Below are positions 53,160 through 64,000 of a stretch of DNA of 64,000 bases, one piece after another (position 1 is the stretch's first letter; each line of letters opens with the position of its first letter). Below the pieces are notes generated by a model, which saw nothing but the letters and a program-made list of their open reading frames with translations, did not search any database and was not told the origin of the DNA. Position numbers and translations under genes: made by a program. The stretch is from Fragilaria crotonensis (taxonomy: Eukaryota; Bacillariophyta; Fragilariophyceae; Fragilariales; Fragilariaceae): NCBI GenBank assembly GCA_022925895.1, contig JAKSYS010000325.1, positions 1-64,000 on the forward strand, written 5' to 3'.

Positions 53160-56100
53160 CCCATAAAAATCATCGTCATGTCAACTTCAGGATACAACAA
53201 CAAGAAGTTCATTGGAGGCGCTGGCATCCAGAAGGAGCTACAGGGCATTGCTTGCTGCCATTGTGGCATATCAAGAATGCCATTATAGGGGGCTATCGGC
53301 ATCAAGAGCAACATTGGAGAAAAGCATCGGTCAAAGTATTTTGGAGTCATAGTAGGAAACAATGACTCCATTGGTCTGTCAGAACAATTGGTAAAAGGCA
53401 TTGGAGTGTTTGTTGGGCTCTACAATCTTGAAGATGCCACAACTGGGCAATTCGAACCATCTGATGTTGCTGTTGCCGCCAAAAGAACCGTTGCCCCAGC
53501 ATTCCGTGAGCATCACCAGAATGACTCAGTGCTACTCCTCAAACCCAAGCTGCACTGTCTCGGTCGTCACATGAAAATTCCGGCTGGCCTTGCTTTCGAA
53601 CAATGGAATTACCTTGCCTCTTATTGTGCAGCGCGGTTTAAGTAAGAACGACCACGTTGCCGAAAGAACACTTCTGTTTTGTGCACAGGAGTATATGAAG
53701 AACTGTAAGAAGGCCTTGTCAATTACCATGTCTCCTGAAAGGCCGTACAAGGACTACAGACTGGAAATCTGCCATCTGGGATGGTTCATGATGACTATCT
53801 AAAGTTTGTGCGACTCAAGATGTATGACATTCTTGTCAACAGCACAACAGGTGGCAAAGTCATTGCTGTTGAGACAACAATGAATACTGAGGATGAGGAC
53901 ACACGTTGTGATTCACGTACTAGTATGCACGATACTTGGTTCTTTCCAGGCTTTTTTGTGTTTGCCACTCTTGGACCAATTGTGGCAGATGAGCCAATGA
54001 TTTCTCATCAATCTGAACTTCTAATGACCTCCTCACCTTCCCTTCCACCAGATGAGAAGATGATTGCAGGACAAAAGTTTGAGAGAAAGACTGCGTCGGC
54101 AAATCGTCGTCTGGGCAAGCAGGAAAAGGACAAATTTGTAGCAATTGCGGTCAGAGGAGGATCTCATTGTACATCAGATGGTGTCATCAAGGTGAAGACT
54201 GAACCTGGATCTGCCTCCTCAACCCTGACAGGAACTCCGAGCAATGGCAATGAAGTGACACTTCACCATCGGTTAGTAGCTGCAGGACTAGCCCAATCAA
54301 AACTCATTGCTCATCGTCTAGAACAAGAATTGTAAGGTGCTGTATCGGCAAAGTATAACAGCCAGTAAGGAGAGGTTGATTGAGGAAAAGAGGTTCCAGC
54401 AGATTGGTGCCAGCAATCCCGAAAACCCAAACCATGAAATTTATTTGAATGACTTCTTCTTGCAAGTCATGATTGCGGAGTTGTCGGAAGCGTACGATGA
54501 ACTACACCGACTTGATTTCTGCTCACTGAAGAGCAAGAGTTACAGGATTTGACATTACTCCAGATGAAGGCAAAAGCGGAAGGGCAAGGAGGAATGAGTT
54601 CAAATGCAGCATCAGTTGCAATTGATCTAAGGCTGGCTCGTGTGTTTGAAACGACTTCACATAATACGACTGCCAGCAGTAACAACCGCTTGAGGGCAGG
54701 TAATGTGCGTGATTTGGTACTTTCAGTTGAGCTAAGAATGGCAAGCAATTGTAATGCTGGAAGATGCAATCTTGATGACCTTTGACATGTTGAAGGGTAG
54801 GGGACACCATTGACAACAAAAGAACTTGAATCCCCTGCTGATATCCCACTCTGGTAACGTGGGGTCCAACGGGGTTTCATTCTATTTGTCCCTGGGGTGG
54901 TCACTGGAGTGTCTTCCAACAGACATCCAGGCAGTGAATGATGCCCCTTCAGCAGTGGTATCAACAAATTCAGAATCCGATGCACCATTATTTCATCCCT
55001 GGAAGAGCAGATGTGACCCAAAATGAATGGCTCCTATCTGGTCCAAAGAAGAAGTCGCAAGAAAGTGTTCCAAAACTTTGCCAACCAGTTGTAAAGTCTA
55101 GCATGTGCTAGGTAAGTATTTCATTAATGAGTTCTTCACAGGAAGCAAGAACCTTGCAAGCTCCTTACAACAGTTCCATGCTGGTGGAAGTTGTGTGCCT
55201 TGCATGTTCTGAGGAGAATCTGGAGAATGGAAACACATCTTGTTGGAGATGTGAGCTCGGGAGTTCCTAGGAAGGTGGTGGGAGGGTCACAAAGTAGTTC
55301 GTGGTTTGAGTAGTAAAATTCTATATTTTCCAGCAATGACGTACAAGCAGTCATGTGCTGGAAGTATTTGTGGGCCTTATTTGTTCTGAGGAGAATCGTC
55401 CAAGGAACGGAAACATTTCATATGATGTGGAGGATACAAGTCACTTTGTTCCCATGAAGGTGGGAAAGTCACAAACTAGTCCTAGCTTTGACAACAGTGC
55501 ATGATACAAGGAGTGATTGGCAAGGGGCAGAGGGGCGGGTAGAAGAGTTACTATATAATTTTAATTCTTTGATTTTGCTATATTGCCACCATATTTCCTC
55601 AATAGCTGCTGTCTGGCTGCTCATGGTCTTGAAAAACAAGTCCTGGTGAACTTCTTAAGAACGCACGGCTGCTCAAGAAGCAACGGAGAGCATAGGCCGG
55701 CGTAATTACCATGAGGATGACGGTCAGCAAAAAAAATGATGTTAGATTATACGACGTGTTCACGGATTCTTCTTGGACAGGTATCCACGAGCAGCACATC
55801 ATGAACGGGAAAAGCACTTTCCATTGTGGTGCAATAAAGAGGAAGTCCATACAAAGCACATGCTGCGACTGGAAATCTTCCGTCAGGAAGGAGTAGTAGC
55901 TTTGGATGACTATCATGTTTATGCTCAAAAGGAGATGTTTGTTTTGCTGACAGCATAATACAATAACAACGACAAAATGGAGATTCTTCGGTCGTTGAAA
56001 ATGCGCCAAATCCTCTCTTCATGGTACAAAGTGGTGCCACTCTGGACGCTGAGGCAAGCGTTGTTGTCAACAATGCTGTTTCCATGATAGGAGTTGAAAG

Positions 56101-56820
56101 TTTTGGGACAAATGCTGCTTGTACTGATTGTACTAGTAATTCAAATGAAGACAACTGCGAGAACGTTGACACAGAAGAAGACGACATTGATGACAATGGC
56201 AGCAGTGATTTAAAACCCGATGATTTGACTTCTCCCGGTTTCATTGTGTTTGCTTTGCTTGGGCCAATTGTACCTCTTGCAATGATACCGTACCATACAG
56301 AACTCTTCATGATGGGACTCCCACCTGTCACATTAGGGGAAACAAGTAATGGCAAAGCTGAAACGAGGAGAACGGGGAAAATAAGAATGGGGGCAGACGC
56401 TATATCAAAAAATGCATTCAAGAACTAAACACCAGGAAGAAAGCATTTCTCTTTAACAAAAAATCATGGTCTAGCTGGCATTGCTCAATCCAGGGGGTTG
56501 TTGGAGCTGCAAGCCTTGCAGAAAACGCATGATCAGGTAACTTTGATGCACATGGAAAAGGTTGCTCAATAGGTATGTATATTTTACTAATCAAGAGGAC
56601 TTGATAAGCTTCACTGCTGCCAATGACCCTGATTGTATCCAGTTACTAATTGGCCAAGAATTGAATGGAGGGTGCAAATATTTAAAGAAGCAGCCACTTG
56701 AAGACTTGATCACCGCAAGAGAGGCTCTATTGAATGAGCACTTGGAAAATGCTAAGAAATTAAAAGCAGCAAATTCAGCTTATTGTTATAACAATTGCGA
56801 GTGTTCTTGGTGCTGACCTT
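53160..56820 (+). pseudogene. decayed transposon-associated ORFs, plus strand
   Basis: Several open pieces (53388-53645, 53781-54335, 54337-54785 in two frames, 56021-56428, 56562-56816) look like remnants of one protein type present twice. FFVFATLGPIVADEPM...HQSELLM in the first set and GFIVFALLGPIVPLAM...HTELFMM in the second are homologous at protein level, each preceded by an acidic stretch and followed by basic residues. Other recognisable pieces are KYFGVIVGNNDSIGLSEQLV and LLKPKLHCLGRHMKIPAGLA. I know no name for the family. Their position opposite a PIF/Harbinger transposase relic suggests the second gene of such an element, but this is inference. Confidence 0.4.
55170..55490. repeat. 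diverged direct repeat, about 150 bp per copy
   Basis: Copy 1 (about 55170-55310) and copy 2 (about 55345-55490) share TGTTCTGAGGAGAATC, GGAAACA, GAAGGTGG(T)GGGA and GTCACAAA(C/G)TAGT in order. Non-coding. Confidence 0.7.
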
Positions 56821-57533
56821 GACGATACTTGTACTTCTTTTGTCCACAAAGGTAAGCTGCTAGTGCACGCCATGCGACTTGATCTGTATTGATGAAACAA
56901 TTACAAACATTTTTGATGCCAGCGACTTCAATACTAATACTCCTACTTCTTCTCACTAAAATGGTGCTTAGCATCCTTGGTAGCGGTGGTGCCTGCCGCC
57001 ACCACTACGCCAGCACTGACGTCAAATAAAAAATTTAAGTGGGATTACCACCGGTACGACGAGTCGCCGTGTTCAAGCAACATCCACATTTGCTGCTGTT
57101 GGGATCACCATACCAAGATGGTCATTGACTTCTTGTGACAGTCTTTCTCCCCCAGCAGCCGTTACATTTCCTGGGGCGGAACTAGAAGTAGCAACCTAGA
57201 ATCTGATGACAACAATGATACCGCGGAAGGTGGTTTTCTTCAGTTACAGTAATCTACGGTAGCACTAATAACAACGATGCAATGAAGAATGTTGTCTTGA
57301 AAGAATGAAATTGCTAGCAACAATCTTACAAACATCACCAATGGCTTTCCTCTTGCTGTCATGAATTGTGGAAGTGAAACAGAACAAGAAGTGTGTATGA
57401 TCATGACTTAAAGTATGACAACCATGATTTGTTGGTAAAGATGCATTCATGTTGTAGTGGTAAGATACTGATGCTGCCACTGCAGCTGGTTGTCCCGCTG
57501 ATTGTTGTTCTTATTGTTGCAACAGCATTTTTC

Positions 57534-59316
57534 TTAATTGTTGGCCATTTGCATGATTTTGTGCCGCTGATAGGCAATATCGAAATGAATTATTAGGCGC
57601 TTCCGGAATTCCACCAGAGGTATCTTCCAAACTTTAGTGGGTATTGATCGTGGAGTGCAGAATCGCTTCAGATTGTTGTCGACGACATCATTATTGTCAC
57701 GAAGAATATTAGTGTTGGCATCACTGTTGTCAGGAATGGTAATGGTTGCTACTATATCGCCCGTAGCATCACTTCCAGGTCTCATCCCTGAAAGGTCATA
57801 CATTCGAAATGCCACTGGATTGTGAAGGTTCATAGCTAGTTCCCTGTGGAATGACATTATAGTCCTCGGGATCATGCTCTGCTAGAGCTTTATTCCATTG
57901 GCTACCACTTGTCGTTGGTGATATTCCATGGTTTCAATTACGTGCCAAACCATCGATCACTTAGAGCCAAGTATGAAGAGAGTAACAACTAGTAAGGAAA
58001 ATCTTGTCGGCACAATCCACACTAGATTGTCGTTTTCCAGTCTTTAGAATCCGCCATTTTCCCTTCAAGATGCCAAATGTTCATTCGACATCTTTTTGCA
58101 TTGATTCTTACCATGACAAGAATCAACCTTCAAGTCTACTACTTGTAGTTTTGGCTGATAGGTGGAATTGTAGTTGACCACGCTTAGTATCGATTTTCCA
58201 GTAAGAGCCAAGCACATTGTTGATCTCTTCGTGTTGTCAGTCCTATATGAGTTTGGCAAAGACAATATATAAAAACTAATTATAGGGTCATCACCGTCTA
58301 TGCCCGGCAGAACATAGTGCGTACCCCAACCCGGCAGGCAAGCCGTGAGATCTTGTTTTGTAAAGCGACTCCCCTGTCCATTATTTATGGTTTCCGTCCA
58401 AAAAATGATGTTATCGTTGTCTGGTTCGTCCCCTGATGTTGAGATAATAGGCAGCACATTGGAGCATGATGTGTGGAGCATCTCCTGTGCTGCCGATGGC
58501 TCAAGGGAAACCTGCCATGGCATATTCAGAAGAATGTTGTCTTGCGTCATGCCACATTTGTGGCTGGTGGGCTCACATATTGGGCATAGAGAACAGTACT
58601 TCCAAAGCCTCAAATCCACAAAGGTATGGAAGAAAACACGGATTTTTCACTTGTCTGAATCATGTATTTTCTGAAAGACCATCAAATGTCTACCCTCTCC
58701 CTAAATACCAAAAAGATGTTGACAAAAGGAGTGAGATCGGGGTTGTTTTGACTCGCTCGTGCCCACGTATCAACTTTTCCTGCATGCCAACGAGCAAACA
58801 TTGGCTCTGTATCCAGTCGCTTGTTAAGGTCTTGAAATTGTGCATAGGGCAAGCGAAAACGATATCAAAACACATCGTGGAAATGATGGGGATTTCCAAG
58901 ATCCGGATGGGAAACATATGTACCAACATGTCTGTCTTGGGAGTATTGGATGTCTAGCTAGATCCATCTTGATCAGTCCACATTGCACAAGTGCTCTTTG
59001 GACACCAACGCTTCTTAGGAGCAGTACAAGCACTTTAGGAGTGGTGTTCATCTTCCACATTGTGGTCTAGAACAGCATTTACAGAAGAATCAGCATTCTC
59101 GTTTCCATGTTGAGTGCCACGGAGACGAATCATGCGCAAGAACGTTTTAGCAATCATACAGCAATCATCAAATTTGCTGTCATCATCACATCCCGATTCG
59201 GTGACATAATTGTCCAACAGATTGTCAGACCACCAAATTTCATCGTCATTCCCATTAATGCTTGTAGCAGTATTGTCTTGGGCAAGGAAGTCTTCATGTG
59301 GTGCAGGAGATGACAC
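57534..59316 (-). pseudogene. PIF/Harbinger-type transposase relic
   Basis: On the minus strand several fragments match the order of Harbinger transposases. An acidic N-terminal part (59316-59035) is followed at about 58860-58690 by RFRLPYAQFQDLNKRLDTEP and then WARASQNNPDLTPF. Near 58060-57980 come GILKGKWRILKTGKRQ, ADKIFLTSCYSLHTWL and IDGLARN. The C-terminus at 57620-57540 is LVEFRKRLIIHFDIAYQRHK. ILKGRWRILKTG and C-ALHN-L are hallmark DDE_4 segments; the catalytic core between 58300 and 58600 is badly scrambled. Stops and frame changes occur in most blocks (for example a stop right after HDVF and one after LHTWL), so the copy is dead. Terminal inverted repeats were not found. Confidence 0.68.
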
Positions 59317-59520
59317 AGCGACAGAGGATGAGGAGATGATTCTTTCTTGTTATTTGTTCTGTTCAATATATAATGATGATGGAGCAACTCTCTAGAGCAC
59401 CACTGCGTTACAGCAATTCATCTGTATTTAAAAAAAGGGTTCAAGCCTTCAGAATCTTACAGAATTGTAATCATTTTTGTGGCTGCTGTACAAAAAATGT
59501 TTGAAGTTTTTGTAAGCAAT

Positions 59521-59816
59521 CGAAATAAATTCCGAGTCTTGTCCAAATTTCTCTAAGTCCGTTTAGTCGGATGAGTCGTCTGCTTCGTGGTTTCGTCGTA
59601 CCGTTGTCTCGCGCACTGTCGCGTCGATTCGTGTGTTGTCTGTGGTCATTCTCGTTTCTCTTTTGTGCTCGTGAGACTAGTAGAAATAAATAGATGGCAT
59701 CGGAATCTGGTCCTAATAGTTTTGTCTCTCTCTCCTGGTTCGTCTCGCGGTGTCGGTCCCGTGATAGTTATCTAGCGGGGTCCGTCGCGCGATTGTGAGT
59801 CGACCTGGTTTCCGCC
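59521..59816 (-). repeat. split direct repeat B2, outer 3' end of the tyrosine-recombinase retroelement
   Basis: 296 bp, matching 60059-60352 (294 bp) except for two single-base run-length differences. It forms the last unit on the minus strand and should coincide with the element's 3' boundary near CGAAATAAAT. Confidence 0.88.
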
Positions 59817-60058
59817 CATGCAGAGCATGGCCAGGAGGTAACGGCGCCAGGGCGCCGATGAACCTAGGCATCGGGCCAGGAGAGGAGGTGTGGGTGGGTG
59901 GGATTAACTAGAGTAGTGTCTTTGTCGATTCGAGTTCGTTCGGATTGTGAGCAATTCGTATCTTGTGTTGTGTTGTGTCGTGGTGTTCGTCTGTCTGTGT
60001 CTCGTGTTCGTCTGTCTGATGGCGACTGCCCGTCCTTTCCCGATCTTCGGACATGCCA
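59817..60058 (-). repeat. unit A2 of the split direct repeats
   Basis: 242 bp between B1 and B2, including a small palindrome GGCGCCAGGGCGCC (59843-59856) and TG-rich runs. Its partner A1 is predicted beyond the right edge of the window. Confidence 0.6.
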
Positions 60059-60352
60059 CGAAATAAATTCGAGTCTTGTCCAAATTTCTCTAAGTCCGTT
60101 TAGTCGGATGAGTCGTCTGCTTCGTGGTTTCGTCGTACCGTTGTCTCGCGCACTGTCGCGTCGATTCGTGTGTTGTCTGTGGTCATTCTCGTTTCTCTTT
60201 GTGCTCGTGAGACTAGTAGAAATAAATAGATGGCATCGGAATCTGGTCCTAATAGTTTTGTCTCTCTCTCCTGGTTCGTCTCGCGGTGTCGGTCCCGTGA
60301 TAGTTATCTAGCGGGGTCCGTCGCGCGATTGTGAGTCGACCTGGTTTCCGCC
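60059..60352 (-). repeat. split direct repeat B1
   Basis: 294 bp, nearly identical to 59521-59816, directly after the recombinase gene on the minus strand. Confidence 0.88.
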
Positions 60353-60426
60353 ATTTTCCGGTTGTCGTTCGTCCGCAGAATCTGGGGCGATCGTGTAGAA
60401 AGATTGTCGACTCGTCATGCGTGCGG

Positions 60427-61560
60427 CTACTCCGAGTGTCGAGTCCGGCACTTGAATTCGAGGTATCTCATGAACGTCTGGCTTCGCCACCTCCCCACCA
60501 TCTGAATCGTCTCACTTGGAACTCCGGCGAGGTGCATGGCCATCGCGGCGCCTGATCTGATCGAGTGAGTGCCGATGCCACTCGCCTGGAGGCCAAGCCT
60601 CTCCTCCCTGCGAGTCGTCGCCATCCTGAGCTGCCTCAGTATGGACTTGGAAGAGATGTGTTGGGGTTCGTCTGAGTCCTGCGTCCTGACGGCGTTAATC
60701 TTCGGGTTCGTCCGTGAATGGCAATCGTAACTCCGTACCCTCGTCGTCAGGTCCGCTAGCACGCGGACGGGGCAGATGTCCGTTTGTCCCTGCCTGTCGT
60801 TTCGATGCTGAGTCACTGTCGCGCCTTTGTCCCCGTTCTTTTGTCGCCGGAAGGTGATCGACACGGTGTCGGCATTCTCCAGTTGTCCTCGGTCGATTGT
60901 CTGCAGGTCCTGTCCCTTCTGTCGGAAACGAACGTCGTCCACTCTGATCACTGATGTCGTCCGTCGGCTTCCGACATCGGAATATTCGCACGACCTCATG
61001 GCGAAAAAGAACGCGACCACCACAAGTTGTCCAATAGCGATGTCCGTCTCGTTTCTTGCCCAGGATCGAACCTTTCGAATCACCTCTAACGGCAGCGCCT
61101 GCTGTGGGGTAGGTCCTGGGTCCTCGTCGGCGTAACGTTTCAGTTGTAAAGCCAGAAGGGGGTCGAGTCGTCCGGCGGCGTCGTGGATTGGGCTCTCAAA
61201 TTTGTTAAGCCTGAAGGCCTGAGCCACACCGTCGAGGGTGGCACGAATGGAACCGGACAAGGGTCCATTGCCAGCTTCCTGAGGTTGTCGGGCGAAGCCG
61301 TCCGTCCCGAAGGGCGGCGGCGAAGCAGGCGAACGTTTCTGCTTTCGCTTCTCGTCCGAGTCCTTGGAGAAAGGCTCCTCCGACTCCGTCGATTCGTCCG
61401 AGGAATCTTTCGTAACAGCGCCAGCTGCTATCGCGCTTGGCACGGGTTGAGTCGGCAAGAGCTGCGTTTTGGGCAGCAGCTGCAGCCAGCCTCCAATCTG
61501 CGAAATAAGGGCTGGCCGCAAAGGGATGATCCTGAAGTTCTGTGGAACAAACGGTGAGCA
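60427..61560 (-). CDS. tyrosine recombinase of the DIRS/PAT-like element
   Basis: The C-terminal part of a long minus-strand frame (62055-60427). The catalytic Arg lies in VVAFFFAMRSCEYSDVG, the HxxR box in GIGTHSIRSGAAMAMHLAG, then GRWRSQ, where Trp replaces the usual second His as in other DIRS-group enzymes, and the nucleophile is probably the Tyr of FMRYLE. The enzyme is thought to insert the closed-circle cDNA, so no integrase and no target duplication are needed. Confidence 0.82.
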   Translation of the reverse strand, partial: CSPFVPQNFRIIPLRPALISQIGGWLQLLPKTQLLPTQPVPSAIAAGAVTKDSSDESTESEEPFSKDSDEKRKQKRSPASPPPFGTDGFARQPQEAGNGPLSGSIRATLDGVAQAFRLNKFESPIHDAAGRLDPLLALQLKRYADEDPGPTPQQALPLEVIRKVRSWARNETDIAIGQLVVVAFFFAMRSCEYSDVGSRRTTSVIRVDDVRFRQKGQDLQTIDRGQLENADTVSITFRRQKNGDKGATVTQHRNDRQGQTDICPVRVLADLTTRVRSYDCHSRTNPKINAVRTQDSDEPQHISSKSILRQLRMATTRREERLGLQASGIGTHSIRSGAAMAMHLAGVPSETIQMVGRWRSQTFMRYLEFKCRTRHSE

Positions 61561-62500
61561 GTTTTTCGTGATCAAGTCTGTCAGTGCCGCGTCGTCTAGA
61601 GCGAAATCTCGGGAGAGCATGTCCGCCACCTTGTTCTCTTTCCCGGGGAACCACTGCGTGTAGTGGTCTATCTCGTGCGTGAGGCAGAAATCAGCGAACG
61701 CTCGGGCTATCGTCAGGTGAAGCGGACAATCGTCGTTGAAGTTCGACTTAGCAAGCCATCCCGCTGCTGAGGTGCTGTCTCCTGACTGAGCAGAACGTCT
61801 TCGTCCGTCCACGCGGCCCCTTCGTGGAATTCCACGATCATCCCCACAAAGGCAGCAAGGAACTCGAGAGTGTTTAGGGTCGCTCGCCCCAGCAGGTGCT
61901 CTGGTAGCTGATATCGCCACGCCAGGCCGCTCTTGAGGCAGTAGCCTCCGATGCCTTGTGGGCATGCGTCCACCCTCACTATGCGCGTCGGCCACCGGCA
62001 AACCAGCCTGTTGATCGAGATACCTCGCGACGCCTTCTGAAGGAAAGCCTTCCACAGAATCAGGTCGTCCAGTTGGGGTTTGGTCAGTCTCGCCTTCCCG
62101 GCCTGCTTCGAACGCTCGCAGGCCTTGTATAGCCTTCCCATAAAGTGTCTTGCGTAAGGGATGACGTAGGCGGCGTGGCTAAAACGTCCGAGGGTCGTCT
62201 CTAGGTCTCTCGTCGTCACGAAGGCATGTCTGTGCGTCAGCATCCTGTCAACGGCTTGCGTCCAGCTCATGTGCTTATCGTGAGGCAGTGCGACGACGAA
62301 GCGGCGTGTGTCCACGATCCATCCGAGGATCATCTTCCTCTCGGATGGTTTGGCCTCGGCCAGGAACTTTGGGATCGCAAGGATATCGTCTCTGGGAAAA
62401 GTCTCCTTAACCTCGGGGTCGCAAGGCCTCCCGACCAGGTGGAGCGCCAGCGGGATCGCGGCAGCGCTCTTTTCTGCGTCGCGGGGGGTTGAAGGCCCCA
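61561..62500 (-). pseudogene. RNase H region of the DIRS/PAT-like element
   Basis: Recognised by RIVRVDACPQGIGGYCLKSG (first Asp strand), LNTLEFLAAFVGMIVEFHE (Glu helix), DSTSAAGWL (Asp strand) and WFPGKENKVADMLSRDF (C-terminal HxxN-x-ADxLSR-like end). It follows the reverse transcriptase on the minus strand and is coded in overlapping frames; it looks broken. Confidence 0.75.
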
Positions 62501-63099
62501 AAAATGTCGTCCAGGTAGCAGTCGAAGCGAGGGAGGTCGTCGTAGGGTGGATAGTTCACTGCGAAGTAGTCCGCCTTGCCGAAAACACTCATTTTGTCGA
62601 CCGACCCTTTGTCATTGTCCACTGCCCCTTCGGTGTCCAGGAGGTGCTGGTGCGGCGAGTGGTAGACGCTCGGATCCCAGTCGTCCCTGCGGACAAGGTC
62701 GTTTGCCAAGTCCGTGATCATCTCCGACACGTCGCTCCATTGCGATGGGTTTGGCGCTCCACCGAACGTCATCCTCAGCGCCACTAACAGCAGGTCGTCG
62801 ATACTCGTGCAGGACTTCATGGCTGTGGCTGCTTTGAGATGGATTCGTCTGTAGGCGGATTTGCAGTCGACCTTCGTCATCCAGATAGGCTCGTCTGGCC
62901 ATAGTTGGCGCAGGAACGAGATGTGGTACATGAGTCTGCTGAATGCTTTTCCGAAACGTGCTTCTGTCAGTTGGGATGTGTCCACGCGTTCATTTACGCT
63001 TCGTCCTGCCACTCCGCTCGGGCTGAATGACTGGTCATGTGTCAGTCGGAGTTTCTCTATTGAATTTCCTTTCTCGTCGATCGACGTCTGCGCGACCAT
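62407..63099 (-). pseudogene. reverse transcriptase region of the DIRS/PAT-like element
   Basis: Blocks in order: KLRLTHDQSFSPSG (basic R-x-xHD motif of DIRS RT), WMTKVDCKSAYRRIHL (palm Asp with SAYR), LRMTFGGAPNPSQW and FDCYLDDIFGAF with the YLDD catalytic pair. The SAYR-xI and FGG-xPxP-W forms are characteristic of DIRS-group elements. The region continues directly into RNase H. Confidence 0.83.
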
Positions 63100-63149
63100 C
63101 CCCAGAGGCGCGACCTCGCATCCCTTGATCTCTAAGGCGGCTTCTCGCG

Positions 63150-64000
63150 GCAGTGGTAGCTGCCAACCCCTGAGGCTTCGTCCTTCAGCATGGATATCAA
63201 CTTTGCCTCGTGGCCTCGGGCCGATTTGTGATTGCCGCGAGCTAAGTTGGCGCGCACGTCCGCGAGGCGGTCAGAATCGAGATCTCGCGAAGCGGAACTC
63301 GGCCCTTCGGAGATGCGCTCCTGAAAACGCGGCCAGAGGGGTGGGCGGACAGGAGCAGGGCGAGAAGTTCGGTGGGGCGAAACTCGGATCCCGGCGTCAG
63401 GGCGCTGAACGGCTGGGCCCGAAGGGCGGCGTCGAGGTCGAGGGCGTACCGTTTGAGCACCGCGAGGTTGTGGCGGGCGGCGTCGTGCGTCCAGTCGAAG
63501 CGAAACTCCGTCGCGTGGGTGCGCGGTTGGCCGGAGTGCAAAATAGTGGCAAGGGCATCGGCCAGGCGTGGTTCGGGAGTCGGGAACGGCGAGTCGACGT
63601 TCGGGAGCGGATCGTCGGCAATGGCACCAGCGATGGGAACTTACCGGGAAGCGGGCGTGGCGTGTCTGCGAGGGCTGATGTCGGCGCGTCGTGGGCGTCT
63701 CCGGGCGACAATGCGCGCGCCACGGAGTGGTCGGTCGGTGGCGAGTCGAGGGCGGAGCGTAGCGCTCCAGGCCCGACTTCGTTTCGTGACGGGTCGTCGC
63801 GGGCTGGCGATGCGGGGCGTCGGCGACGTGGCGGGGCGAGAAGGTTCGTGCGCGTGGGTTCCCGCGGGACTGTCTCGGGCGGCAGATTCCGATAAAGTCC
63901 GGGGCGTCCTACGTGGCGTCTGTTGTGGAACTCGGCCGTCGACCGTTCCTGGTCGAACGCCCATTGCGACGGCTGTGCGACGAAGGCGGGCTGGAAGTAA
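63150..64000 (-). other. gag-like 5' region of the DIRS/PAT-like element, incomplete
   Basis: Very GC-rich, open over long stretches in several frames. The minus frame 63541-63242 (TEFRFDWTHDAARHNLAVLK, FRPTELLALLLSAHPS) lies just upstream of RT and is a plausible Gag C-terminus. 63723-63397 and 63964-63641 are Arg/Pro/Thr-rich. The true start and A1 repeat are outside the window. Confidence 0.45.

Larger units (their letters stand above)
59521..64000 (-). mobile_element. tyrosine-recombinase retrotransposon (DIRS order, PAT-like), 5' end outside the window
   Basis: Read on the minus strand, a gag-like region leads into reverse transcriptase (with YLDD), RNase H and a tyrosine recombinase, followed by a repeat arrangement B1 (60352-60059), A2 (60058-59817), B2 (59816-59521). 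This is the split-direct-repeat architecture of PAT-like elements, in which a copy of A (A1) lies at the far 5' end; that would be right of 64000. B1 and B2 are almost identical, so the copy is young. The region is clearly richer in GC than its surroundings. The coding part appears broken in a few places. LTR and LINE alternatives are excluded by the recombinase and the repeat arrangement. Confidence 0.85.

Overview
The window looks like nuclear DNA of a diatom, probably a pennate one. The evidence is as follows. Host genes have short GT-AG introns of about 80-110 bp. Two proteins begin with a signal peptide followed by a phenylalanine in an ASAF-like setting, the mark of import into a plastid of red-algal origin. 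One gene is a plant/plastid-type DUF1279 protein, one an ALDH22A1-like aldehyde dehydrogenase and one a plastid-type RelA/SpoT homologue. Mobile DNA includes a Ty1/copia LTR element and a tyrosine-recombinase retroelement. I cannot name the species.

Layout. 1-4200: a Tc1/mariner-IS630-like DNA transposon (about 5-3520) with 12-bp inverted ends, next to a duplicated satellite-like block. 4202-15913: an 11.7-kb copia LTR element with TAGTA target duplications, nearly identical LTRs, an unusual 1135-codon open frame ahead of gag, and a broken gag-pol. 16021-38735: the gene-rich core. It holds two tandem sulfotransferases, a PP2C phosphatase, a multi-cold-shock-domain UNR/CSDE1-like protein, a single-pass membrane protein, a Vma22/CCDC115-like V-ATPase assembly factor, a plastid DUF1279 protein, a WAPL-like cohesin release factor, a CMP-kinase-like P-loop kinase and ALDH22A1. 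A 336-bp MITE with 22-bp perfect inverted ends lies at 32727-33062. 40360-47498: a 7.1-kb DNA transposon bounded by 26-bp inverted repeats (counting its flanking TA), with a Plavaka-like transposase and a second multi-frame ORF. 47980-52410: a hypothetical gene and a RelA/SpoT homologue. 53000-59400: decayed transposon sequence including a PIF/Harbinger transposase relic on the minus strand. 59521-64000: the 3' part of a GC-richer tyrosine-recombinase retroelement (DIRS/PAT-like) on the minus strand, ending in B1-A2-B2 split direct repeats.

Host genes are mostly arranged as convergent or divergent pairs (PP2C and CSDE1-like; membrane protein and Vma22-like; Vma22-like and DUF1279; DUF1279 and WAPL; kinase and ALDH), so they look independently controlled. 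No operon-like system is visible.

Four conserved host genes (PP2C, CSDE1-like, membrane protein, WAPL) change reading frame by single bases without loss of conserved sequence on either side. This suggests residual insertion/deletion error in the assembly at least as much as gene decay, so single-base coding claims here should be checked against reads. The most unusual items are the copia element with its large extra ORF, the 7.1-kb two-ORF transposon with a repeat open in several frames, and the split-repeat retroelement.
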